A stretch of DNA of 64,000 nt, taken from positions 45,314,685-45,378,684 of the forward strand of contig CM037598.1 of NCBI GenBank assembly GCA_021018995.1, in the 5' to 3' direction. Source of the DNA: Chloranthus sessilifolius. Taxonomy: Eukaryota > Streptophyta > Magnoliopsida > Chloranthales > Chloranthaceae. The number at the start of each line of letters is the position of its first letter. Position 1 is the first letter of the stretch. This document shows positions 25,241 through 36,295 of this stretch, piece after piece. The notes below the pieces were generated by a model that had not been told where the DNA came from, did no database searches, and worked only from the letters and a program-made list of their open reading frames with translations. The position numbers and the translations under genes are program-made.

Positions 25241-27825
25241 TGTTAAGACCTGAAAAGTACCACTTTTCACCCCTTAACTTAACCTTTGATTAGACCCATA
25301 GCCACCTAATAAGTTCTTGTAAAGTGTTTTATGTAGGTAATAACCAGCAGTGAAATAAGGCCAGGAATCCTGCTAAGGAGCCAGTTTTGGCACCAGAAGC
25401 CCCTCAGAAGGATGAACTCTGAATCCAGACCTGAAATGAGCCTCACGCTGCTGACTTAAGCTTTAGAGGATTCAGGAGAAATATGCCCCACACAGTCCAA
25501 TTGAGCATCCCAAGACTCTACAATAACTTCACGCACAGATGATTGACTGAAGAGCTTTAGAAGTATAAACTCACGCAGCTCTCGTGAAGCTCAAGAGTAG
25601 AACACATCGCACAGTCCAACGCAGTTCAAAGCAAACCTCTCTCAACCTTGCGCGTTATTTAACGGCCGAGAAGAAGAGCTTAAGACTCCTCACAATGTCA
25701 GCGATCGCGGGATGCAATTATCAGAAGAGAACTCCTCACACAGTTCTCACGCCATTCAAGAAGAAAGCATCCTTGTGAAGGCAAAGCCATCCTCACGAAG
25801 ATCAATTAAGACATGGAACCTTGTGTAGTTCAGAACTCATTAAAGCCTCGTGAGGTAACTCGCAAAGTCCAGTGAAGAGAAGTGCTCGCGAAGTTCTCGC
25901 GCTATTCAAATCTGTCCTCGCGAAGATCAACCCAGCGATCACACAGCTACCTCACGACTGCTTGAACCCCAACCCCGTGACATCTGAGGCTTTGATGTCT
26001 ACTCAACCTCGCGACTGCCTGAAGAGCAAACCAAGCCAACCTCGCGACGGTTGAAGTTACAATATCAAATAATCCAAGCGAAGAGCAAAAGCTACCACAC
26101 GACAAGTCTGGGAAACAATAGCTACCTAGTGAAGCTCTGAACCTCAAACTTCCATCTCTTTAGCAGAGGACCTTCTGGGAATTTCTAGTGATTAGGGCAT
26201 GCACTCCCACGCTCAAATCTCCATGCACGCGCCCCAAGGCATTGAAGGATCACTATTCGGCCATGTGGCATCGTTAAAATTAGGGTTTCCTAACCCTAAT
26301 GTGCCAGCACACCACTTCTACAAAAACCCATACTTAGCTTAGGTTTAAAAGGGGGGCTTGGACCATCTTTTCTTTCTACATCCTGGAATAGCTGGGAACA
26401 TATCTCATTTCTTGGGGCTTGATCTGAGATCGTTTTGCTTTTCTTTTTGTAGCTGTAAGTAGTTTTTTTTTTTTTTTTCCTTCTCTCCATAGTTCAGTAC
26501 TTGCTGGCTATGTCATTGTATGCTTTTTGAACTAGATCAATGGAAGTTTTGTAATAGGATTTATACTTTGTAGGATTTGTGTTTGAATGTGAGATGCTCT
26601 GTGCAAGGCTGCTGCTGTGTGATCCGCCATTGCTTTGGCTGTGTTTCAAAGTAATGGAGGACTGATTATAAGGGCCTTTTCGATCCAAGTGAACTTTGTG
26701 TCTGGGCTATCATGGCCCTATACAGCCTTACCCCCACCACAGGACCCACTAGATCTGAAATCCCATTGGGAGCTTGAGCTGGTAGCCTGGTGACCATGGT
26801 GGTGGCAGCGAAATTCTTGTTTTGTCTTGGGCTCTGTGAGGAGGATAGCCTCTGAGATAGTCTGTGACCATTTGAGTGGACAGGTTATAGCCTTAGGGTG
26901 ATTCTAATCCACCGATCCAAGATGGATCTTTCTTCTTTACACCTGAGCTTGTAGAAGCCTGGTGGGAGATTGTACGGAGGCAGACTACCCTACATTTGTA
27001 TAGATCCACCATCAGATGTTGGATCTGATCTGGTTATAGAGATTGTAGGCTTGTGACTGGACCATTGTAGCCTCACTCAAGCAATGGACAGCTTGATCGA
27101 AGGTTGTACTCAATCTCTTGTTGGTTCTATGTGTCTGGGCTATCATGGTCCTATACAGCCTTAGCCCCACACATAGAGCTTTAGAAGTTGAAGTTCCCTA
27201 TGGATTCTTGAGCTGGTAGCCTAGATGAAATAGTACCTATAATGATTAACTTGTTTTGTTTTGACCCATCCCTGGATTGTGGTTCCCCTATGGGATAGTC
27301 TGTGATCATTTGAGTGGACAGGTTATAACCTTAAGGGATTGAATCATGGCAGCGAGATGGGTTGGATCTCTTCTCCTCAGTGGTGATAACGTAGCCATTG
27401 GACAGGATTTCTATAACATCAGATCTGAATCTGAGTTACAAAGCTCCTCTGATCTAGGCTCAATAACTTACTTCTCACCCTTTTATATTTGTTTTTCACA
27501 CTCCATCCATCCTCTCACCCCTTTCTGTAGTGTAGACATTAGGTTACCTTAGAATACCTAGAATAAGTGACCTTAAACTCCCCTCCTTTTTAGGACTGCC
27601 AGATCTGGAGGGACTACTAGTGACGGCTCCTTTGGAGCTGTAGATTACCTTTCCCTATGGGACAAACTCTTACTTATCAAAACTTGCCAGAATGGACCCT
27701 GTATCTTGCAGGTCTAGGATTTCTTAGTTGTGTTGATTCCATCCCCTATTTTACTCTTTCTTTGATTTTTAAATTACTTTTACCACCAACCAATAAAGCA
27801 AGCACAAACTTAGAAATCGCCAACA
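25241..27825 (+). repeat. 5' LTR of element C, 2585 bp
   Basis: It starts TGTTAAGACCTGAAAAG and ends GAAATCGCCAACA. It holds the CTCGCGA cluster (25447-26110), then a TATA-like stretch near 26318 (better kept in the 3' LTR as TATAAAAA, 37389-37396). Confidence 0.9.
25447..26110. promoter_or_regulatory. CTCGCGA cluster in the C 5' LTR
   Basis: Some twenty copies and one-step variants (CTCACGA, CTCGTGA, CTCGCAA) stand upstream of the TATA-like box. Variants sit mainly at C-G positions, as expected from deamination of methylated cytosine. The best copies, such as CTCGCGAAG, lie near 25883-25925. Confidence 0.6.
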
Positions 27826-27831
27826 AGTTTT

Positions 27832-27849
27832 TGGCGCCGTTGCCGGGGA
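27832..27849 (+). other. Primer binding site of element C (tRNA-Asp)
   Basis: TGGCGCCGTTGCCGGGGA is a full 18-base complement of the plant tRNA-Asp 3' end as I know it. Confidence 0.9.
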
Positions 27850-28339
27850 AAGATGATCTATTGTAGACCCTTAGTTTTTGTATTCTTAGTATTATTTGCA
27901 AATGTGAATAATTGATACTGCTGATATAATTTTGAACTTATCTTACAGACCTAGACAGCAGTAGTGAAGGACAGTTGAACTACAATTGGAGCTTAGCTAC
28001 CTCTGTTTGCAAATCCTCTAACTTTTAGAACTTTGTCTTTCTTTCTTCAAAATTCTCTAGCAGTATCTAGGATAGTTATAAATGTATTCTTTGAATAGCT
28101 GTAAATTAGTTAGATAAATTTGTTAATTGTAAAGTTATTCATTTGCAATGGGCCTGCAAGAAGCTCTCCTTGTTGTTGGTGTGCTTGTATGCTAGGGAGG
28201 AGATCTCTCAGCCCTACTTTAGAGCCTCTTAACCCTGAGTTAGATAGGAGAAGGAGACTTAGAAGAGACAGACACACCACAGGGCTTAGCAAGGATGACT
28301 ATAACTCCCCTTACAAGCATTGTGACAGCAAATATGGGT

Positions 28340-29755
28340 GAAGAACTACCCAGATCACTCAAGGAATTGAATGCTCCGGATGACTATAACTCCCCTTTTA
28401 GCATTCAATTCCCTAATGTTCAGGGGAATTATGAAATAAAAACTTCAATCATCCAGATGCTGCCCTCTTTCCATGGGCTTAGCAAGGATGACTATAACTC
28501 CCCTTACAAGCATATGGACCAGTTCTTGCCCTTGTGCACCACTTTTAATATCACTGGTTTGGGACCTAAGGCTACTAGGCTCAGATTCTTTCCCTTCTCT
28601 CTGAAGGATAGGGCCAGTACATGGTTGACCACTCTTCCCAACAATAACATTGCTTCATGGAAACACTTGCAGACCAAGTTCCTGACCATGTTCTTCCATG
28701 AGACCAAAACTAGCCAATTGAGGAAAGAGATTCTTACTTTTGCTCAATCCCCAACTGAGGATTTTAACCAGTCCTAAGATAAGTTTAAAGAAATGCTCAA
28801 ACAACGCCCCCACCACAAGATCCCAGAGTGGCAGCTTGTACAAAGCTTCTACAATAGGATTGATGAGAAAAATAGAGATATGGTTGATGCCTCTTGTGGT
28901 GGATCGTACATGCACAAGACTGCTCAGGAGGCATGGGAATTGTTTGAGGTGATTAGTGAGAATGCTTTTCAAAAGCCATCCCTGGCAAGAACTGGTCAGG
29001 AAACTGAGTCAAAGGTGGGACCTGCTGCTGGATCAAGAGGAAAAGTTTATGAGGTGTCTGGGAACAATGACCTGCAGCTGTAGATGGCAAACCTCTCTAT
29101 GAAGTTTGACAAATTACTGGCTGTGATGCAACCCAGAAGCGCTGCTCATGTGGCGGAGGCATATCTGATATGCCAGTCCCCATAGCACACAGTGGAGGAA
29201 TGTCCATCTGCAGGGCAATTTCCTGAATTAGTTTTGTAACATGCTGCTACTACTCAATCTTATGGCCAACAACAATCTGGGGGCTACAGCAGACAGCCAT
29301 ATGGATACCAGCACCAAAATGCTGGTTACCAATGGAGAGACAACCCAAATCTGAGGTGGAGGCAAGACAACTACATGCAGCCACAACAGATGTTGGCCTT
29401 ACCACAAAGACCACAACAGAAGTTCAATCAAGGGAATGTCCCTAGGTCTAACTTCCAGCACCATCAGTAGCCCCATCAGTAACAAAATCAATTGATCGTA
29501 CCGCCATCTCAACCCAGAAATACTTCTTTCGAGGACCAGGTCTTAACCTCACTGCAAAACCTGGGTTCCTTGGCTCAGACTGTGAATTCTCATGGTCAGA
29601 GCATCAGGAAGATGGAAGAGCAGATTGGCCAACTAGCGAATACCTTAGCCAAAAGAGAAGAGGGAAGGTTGCCCAGTCAACCAGTGGTTAACCCCAAGGG
29701 CCAATTTTTGATTAGTGAAGGATCCTCAAACCCTGAAGGGGATCTTTCATTGAAT
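28340..29755 (+). mobile_element. gag region of element C, broken
   Basis: Blocks match B gag: FSIQFPNVQGNYEIKTSIIQ, MLPSFHGLSKDDYNSPYKHM, LPLCTTFNITGLGPKATRL, FFPFSLKDRASTWL, W-LVQSFYNRI, VDASCGGSYM. A cysteine-rich knuckle-like piece lies near 29140-29175. The Q/N/Y-rich stretch and the end block IGQLANTLAKREEGRLPSQP follow. A few breaks. Pol does not follow; the third-ORF spacer begins soon after. Confidence 0.85.
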
Positions 29756-30084
29756 TGATGTTAAGAACTGTGCACCTTTGTATGATATGTACTTTACAGT
29801 TTAGAGGAATTTGTACTGATCTTGTTGGAGTCTGAGTTTAGTGCTTGAATGCCTACTTTTATTCCTATTCCCTTTGTTGAAAATTTCAAGTGCTTGAATG
29901 ATGATGGTATTGTTTTAATGTTTTTCAAGATGTGCGAATTTAATGCTTTGAGAATATGGGAATTTTTGAATGTCTTATAATGCTTATGGGTGTCCCTCGA
30001 AGAGAGCCTGTGAGAGAAACCACCCATAAAACATAGGTCAAAAGGCTGCCTAGTGGGTGTGTGATTTCTGAGTCTGTTTAAGCC

Positions 30085-30092
30085 GTCGCGAG

Positions 30093-30124
<32 letters not shown>

Positions 30125-30335
30125 TTGGTTTGGTTTCCTCTCGTGCAATTCATAAAGAATTACTTTGTTTTGCCTCCGCGAGTTTCAGATATAATTGTGC
30201 GGGCTTCCTCGCGCAGTTTAAATGAACATCTAATCTCGCGACCCATTCAGCCTATCTAGTGAGCAGATATTTTTGAAGCGTGCCGAGCCTCGCGATATTT
30301 AAAATCCAATCCCGCGCTGCGTTTCTTTACTTCTT
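30085..30335. promoter_or_regulatory. CTCGCGA cluster before the third ORF of C
   Basis: GTCGCGAGG, CCGCGAG, CCTCGCGCAG, TCTCGCGAC, CCTCGCGATA and CCCGCGC lie within 250 bases, interrupted by a 27-base poly(A) run at 30098-30124. The same motif fills the C LTRs. TATA-like ATATTTAAAA lies at about 30294. A pyrimidine-rich, host-like leader with AAACCCTAG then leads to the ORF at 30598. Confidence 0.65.
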
Positions 30336-30597
30336 TCTCTTTCCTCTCCTGCCAGCGAAACCCTAGCTCCCACTCCTCTCAATCTCTCTCCTCCAGCATC
30401 CTGTCTACAGTTCATCACTCACTTTGATACTTTGGCATTTTGTTCTCAAAGCTTCCATCAACAGTTGTCCCCTGCTAGGAGCTCTTGCGGTCTACCGTGC
30501 ATCAAATTGAACAGAACCCTAACTTTTAGGGTAAGACTCAGCTCTTGATTGTTTTCTTTCAAAATTTCAACTGCACACTCGCCAAGGAGAATCTTAA

Positions 30598-33500
30598 TGG
30601 CTCCTAAAAGTGCACCTGTGAAGAGAGCCAAGGTCCAGGCTCCCGTGGAGCCGGCCCCTATGAAAGCCAAGTCCTCTATGGCACAACAAAAAGGGAAGGA
30701 GGTGGTTCCTGAGGTGGCTACAAAAATGCCTAACTACTCTACACCCTCTGAGCTCCTCCTTTCCATTCCTTTAGAGCCTGAAGCCATTTTTGATATATCT
30801 TTCTTTGAATCTGAGCCGTTGTCAGCACCTGCCATTGAGTTCTTGCGCAAGGCTGGTTTGTTCCCCTTGATGCAAATGATTCCTGCACTAGTCTATCCTA
30901 GGTTAGTGCAACTCTTTTTCCAGCACCTTAGGGTCAGACCAGACACACATGGGCAGCCAGGCCTCCTTGTGTTAGTTGACAATTTTGTGATGCTACTTAG
31001 CCCAGCGTTGATTGCTGAAGTCATGGGCATCCCTGCCATTTTTGATCCCAACTACGGTTATGGTGCCCCTGTGAGTGCCCCCCTTGATACCATTGCCCAG
31101 GCCCTTACCAGAGGTTTGAAGGCCACAGGGGACTCCATTAGAAGAAGAGATTTGGATCCCAAACTGTTGTTCATCGATCAAGTGCTGAGGAAGAATATCT
31201 ATTGCTCCGGCCATCAGCAAGAGAGGAGGACACCAATTGTTGATGCTCTCTATTCCTTCTCTCTGGGCCATGGATTTAATGCTGCATGGTTGATTTTTGA
31301 GGCCATGAAGGATATGATGGTGAAGATCGGGCTGTAAAAGAAGATCCACACTCTCCCCTATGGAAGACTCATCACCAAATTACTTCTGAGGGGAGGGTAC
31401 AAGATACCAGTGGAGGAGTTATCTGCTAACCTCACTCCCACCACTTTTGCCAAAAGACAATGGGGGATCAGCGGAAGTCTGATGGATCCCCAGAAGAAGA
31501 AGAAGAAGAAGGCTGAAGCTCAGGTTGTTTCTGAGCAGGGAGAGGGAACCGTTGTGTCAAAAGCCACCCCTGCCCCCAAAAAGAAGGCTAAAGCCCCTAC
31601 TCCAAAGAAGGTGGTGCGAGCTTCTGTCACCTCTGCTTCTGCAGCAATACCTCCATCCACCACCCTTGCCTCTCCATTAGTTTCTTTGCCTATTCTATCT
31701 CTCCCTTTCCCACTCTTATCTCCCTTTTCCATTCCACCTCCCACTGTGATTCGTTCCTGGGTGAAAAGTGTTGAACCCCATGACAACACTCCCCCTTCAC
31801 CCACCTTGCCCCAGTATCTCCAACATCATCTGACCTCAACCCTGACAGCCCTCCCTTGATAACATACCTTAAAAAGAAAACCTCTCACACAACCCCTGCC
31901 TTATCTTTACCTACTTCCACCTCCCCTGTCATTCCCACAGACACACCCCATATTGACCAACCCTCAGTCCAACCCCTCCCAACTACATCTTCACTCCAAG
32001 ATCTTGACTTTAACCTAGCCACCACTTCAGGGTATCAGGCCTTCATGAATACCTTGCTTGATACGTTGCCCACCCACGACATCCCTCTCCCAGATTCCCC
32101 ACTCCCTTCACCACATCATTCACCAGACCTTTCATCTTCTCCCCCTACAACTTTCCATCATGCTCCCACTTCCCCTTTCCAACCTGTTCCCTCCTCTTCT
32201 CATACTCCACCCCACCCAACCTCAGATACCCTTACCCATATCCTTTCCCTCATACATGACATCCAGACCCAGCTATCCACCACAACACAAACCCAAGTCC
32301 AAATGCAGACTGACATCACCAACATACAATCCACCCTTCAAACATTGACAAACCCACCCATCTCTACACACCCTCCTACCTCCCCATTGATCCAACCCCC
32401 TTCCACCTCTGACTCCACAATTCCACCAGACCTCACCCAATTTTACTTAACTACACCCTTCACCATCCAAGACACCATACCCCACCACTCCTTCCCCACT
32501 CTACCTATCATTCCCCCACTAATATTACCTCCACCACAATTTACCAACACTTCTACCCAAACAAACCCCATTCCCTTCCCATCCACCTTTCCCATTCAAC
32601 CCCACCTATTTGCAACCCCACCACTTCCATTTCGACCCTTCACCATTCCTTTCTTCCCTTACCCAGAACCATCCACATCCATTGACCTTCCTTCATTTCA
32701 CTTTCCACCCATACCTTCCATTCCACCTCTTCTCCCACCCCCTCCTCAATTCACTGACCATTCAACACAGACTACCCCAGCCACTTCCACTCCTCCTCTC
32801 GACTTCCTTACTACAGCCTCCATTTTTCTCCCCTAGGATCAATCACCTTCTACTTCTTCCACTCCATTTCTACCAATCTTACCTAGACACTCCTATTACA
32901 CCCCTCCCTACTTCACCCTCCTCCATGCCATGAGGGACAATGCCTATATCAAGAGGGATGTTCTCAATGGCATGACCCAACTCCGACAAGCCATCGAATA
33001 CCCCTTGCTGCAGAAAATGAGTGACTTGAAGCTTGCTCACAGCGAGCAGCTGAGAGATATTTCCAAGGGGTGGGAGGCAATTTTAGAGACACTCAATGCG
33101 AACAAGGCTGCGGCAACTTATTACAAAATTACTACGGAGATAGAAAAAGCCAATGCAGAAAGGGCGAAAAAGTAAGCCAAGTTGTTAGAAAGGAAACTAA
33201 ACAATGCTCAGGAGATCAACAAACTCAGTAAGGAGCTTGCATATACCAATCTCCTGTGGGCTACCAAGAAAATTGAGATTTTGGAACAGAGGGTTGCCTT
33301 CCTACTATCCCAACCAATTAGCCACCTCTCGCCACAAAGACCCCTTGAGGCCCCATCCTCTTCCACACAACCAGGCCCATCTTCTTCCACTCCCCCTGCC
33401 CCTACACCTACACAACCTATTCCCCCACCTCCTACCGCCCCAACTCCGTTACCTCCTCTTGCTCCTACTCAAGTTCCTGCTCCTGCTAAAGTCCCTACTC

Positions 33501-34398
33501 CAGTTCCTGCCCTTGTCTCAGTGCCTCCCCCTGTTCCCTCTCCTGCCCCCAAAAGAAAATGGACTCCTTCCAAGAAACCTCCCACTTCCAAAAGAGCCAC
33601 TGCAGAACAAAAAGGAAAAAGGCCAGCCCCTCCATCCCCACCTCCAAAGGTCATCCGAGCTTCTGCTCAGGATGATCCCCATGGTCGCCTACTTTCCAAA
33701 GAAGAACGCAGACAGGCTGCTGCTGCCCTTGGATTGGATCCCACTGAGCTTTTTCCTTCTGACTCAGACTCTGATTACGCACCACCTATGGATCCCAGTG
33801 GCCAGACTACTGTTGTCGCTCCTTCATCAAGCCCTGCTGAACAAACTTATCCTCAGCGAAGGAAGGTTGCTGCCAAGAGGACTACTCCCCCAACTGCCTC
33901 TTTGAAAATTGGAAAAGAAAAATTTGCCCAGTCTGAGGAGGCACCACCAATAAGCCAGCCAGTGAAAGGGAAGAGCCCTGCCATTCCTGCAGCAAAAGAA
34001 TAAGACAAATCCTTTGTGGCTCCCCCTAAGCTTGCTAAAGGGAAAAGTCCTCCCCTGTCTCACGTGAAAGTAAAAGATAAATCCCCTGTTGTCCCTCCTG
34101 AGCCAGCACAAGCCCAATCCCCTCTTATTCCCCCTCCGACTCAGCAAGGGCAAGCCCCAAAGGGACGAGCTCCAAAGGTAAGGGCCCCAAAGGCAAATCT
34201 CCCACCAAACCCCTTGAGCCACCCACAGATAAATCTACCGTGATCCCTCCTGAACCAAAGACCAGAAAAATGAGGGTCAGGGCACCATCCATACCCAAAA
34301 CTGTCGAGCAAAGAAAGGAAGAGAGGGAACGAAAGAAAAAAGAGGAAGAGGCTTCCCTTCAAGAGCATGCTAAGAAGATGGGTTGTGACATTTTTTGA
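30598..34398 (+). mobile_element. Third ORF region of element C, broken
   Basis: The start MAPKSAPVKRAKVQAPVEPA gives a basic K/P/A head. The domain YPRLVQLFFQHL...LIAEVMGIPAI follows, then a long P/T/S-rich stretch (31600-32900) of low complexity and a coiled-coil-like part (about 32930-33310, with K/E/L heptads). P-rich and K-rich tails hold an acidic SDSDSDY patch. The layout is that of the B copy but longer. Long open shadows in other frames come from the C-rich composition and are not genes. About four to six breaks. Function unknown. Confidence 0.65.
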
Positions 34399-34604
34399 TC
34401 CAGACTCTGATTAGATTGTACCTAGGATTTTTTCTATTTTTGCACTCTTTTGTTTCTGTTTTCTTCTAGTTTGTACACTTCTCATTTTTAATAGATTTTC
34501 CTCTTTTGTCACTACTATTTTGCTTTGTCTGTTGTGTGTTTCGATCCATGTTATGTTCTCCTCTCTTTACCCATAATAAATCTGCTCCACCGACACCTTT
34601 GAAT

Positions 34605-34657
34605 CAGTGAGGACACTGCTCCTCATAGGTTTGGGGGTGTGGCAGGCAGACCCTGCC
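34605..34657 (+). other. Hairpin / G-tract / hairpin module in element C
   Basis: CAGTG-AGGA-CACTG, eight bases, AGGTTTGGGGGTGTGG, then GGCAGG-CAGAC-CCTGCC. The second stem is longer and different in sequence from those of A and B but pairs perfectly. Confidence 0.7.
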
Positions 34658-36257
34658 TATGGAATAGTTAACCTAAGTGCAACAGAGTCATCTGAGTAAT
34701 ATGGAAATGGATCTATGTTCACTTAAGAATCATGAAAATAAGAAATTTAAAATTTCTGCAAAATTTTGACATAACAAACTTTTAGTATTCCACATTTCCA
34801 TGATAATATCACCAAGGAAACTTACTTGTATCAGCACTTAGTGAATCATTAGAGAGAGAAAAAGTTGAGGACATACTTAAAAGTTCAAAGGAAGATCATA
34901 ACCAGTGAGAATTGGGCCTATAAAAATTTTTCCATCCTTTGAGGAGTAACCAAGGCAATCTCTTCTAGTTCTAAGGACTGGCTGGGTCACTGTGCTCACT
35001 AGAAGTTAGGTAACTCCAAGTTGAAACAACTGACAGTACTCATAAGACTTAGGAAAGGATCAAGGCCTTCTCTTGGACAGTTTGAGCGTAAAAGGACCAA
35101 CCCTAAAGAAACTGCCCTTGTCCATAACCCCCTTTGAGCTTTAAATCCTAAATTTCTTCAAAATACACATGAGTACTTGAACCTGAACCTATGAACCTGC
35201 TTCAGCCTACCCTCACTCTGAGAATTCAGAAGGCAAAGGAGAAAAGGTTGGAAATGGACTAGCTATGGTCAACACTAAGTGAATGGAGAAGAAGCATCTC
35301 AAAAATTCTGGCAGTATGGTAACTGAGAATATGGTGGCATTTCTGAAAAGCAAAAACAAAAATAAAAAGAAGAAAATTCCATCAAAAGGAAACAAAAATA
35401 ATAATGAAGAGGAGTAAGGGAGGAGTCAAGAGGAACTTTCATTGGAGAATCAAAATCAAGAAGAGAAACTGATCACTTCAAATCTGAAAATCTCAAAGAA
35501 GATGAAGGGAGCTAAATTCAAGAAGGTGAAGTCATGAATCACCTCTGTCACCTACTGATTTCTCAATTTGGGACCCCTTTTCAACCTTCCATTCTTTTTA
35601 ACCCTACTCCATAAGCCACATTACCGCCCAGTTAAAAGCCCTTGTGATCCAAAGTTGAGTGAGCTGTCATGTGAAGATAAAGAGTTATCCAATCTATGGT
35701 GAGGAACTGCCAATGATGTCAGTACTTAAGAACTTTTCCTATGCTCATGCTTACAGACCCATTTGGGGGATGTAACTGCTCTTGAGCCTGTGAGAAAATG
35801 AACCCCTCAACAAAACCTTTATGAGAGTATGCCCAGCAAAGTTTTTGGGTCTGAACTTGAATGCATTATGTATGACCTATAACGTAATTTTTGACCTGAG
35901 GATGGGCTCAATGCTGGTACACACTTGTGCAGTTTTCTGTGGTTGTAAACTGATGGGAAGTGTTGTGCATTCATGAAAAGTTTATGCTGTTCTGTGCAAC
36001 CAATGGATTAAATTTCTTTTATGATTACTGATTCAAGAGTAAACTAAGTCTGCCCCTTGATTGCTCACTGGATGATATTGCACTGTTGTTAACTGTTTCA
36101 TTGAAGAAGTTTGTGGGTGTCTTCACTGAAAACCCTCAGGAGACTTCACTCCTCCACTAGGGATCACCTAGGGGTTTAAAAGGCTTAGTACATATGCTAA
36201 ATGTATCTGTGCTCCCTACGAAAGTGGCATTTAATTTTTATAGTAGGTTTAATGTAG

Positions 36258-36295
36258 CTTTGCTAAGGGACTAGCAAAGATTAGGTTTGGGGGTG
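36258..36295 (+). other. Hairpin plus polypurine tract before the C 3' LTR
   Basis: CTTTGCTA-AGGGAC-TAGCAAAG is a perfect 8-bp stem. Three bases later AGGTTTGGGGGTG runs up to the LTR start. Confidence 0.8.

Noticed and set aside
27832-27849. tRNA-Asp match
   Set aside because: It is complementary to only the last 18 bases of the tRNA and directly follows an LTR, so it is a primer site and not a tRNA gene.
30098-30124. Poly(A) run as the tail of a processed gene
   Set aside because: There is no coding sequence before it that would end there. It lies in the middle of the CTCGCGA spacer and no target copies flank it.
31856-33905. Long open frames in several phases, very rich in P, T, S and L
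   Set aside because: The DNA is C-rich and low in stop-forming triplets here. Only the phase continuing the basic head and coiled-coil layout fits the third ORF; the others are shadows.
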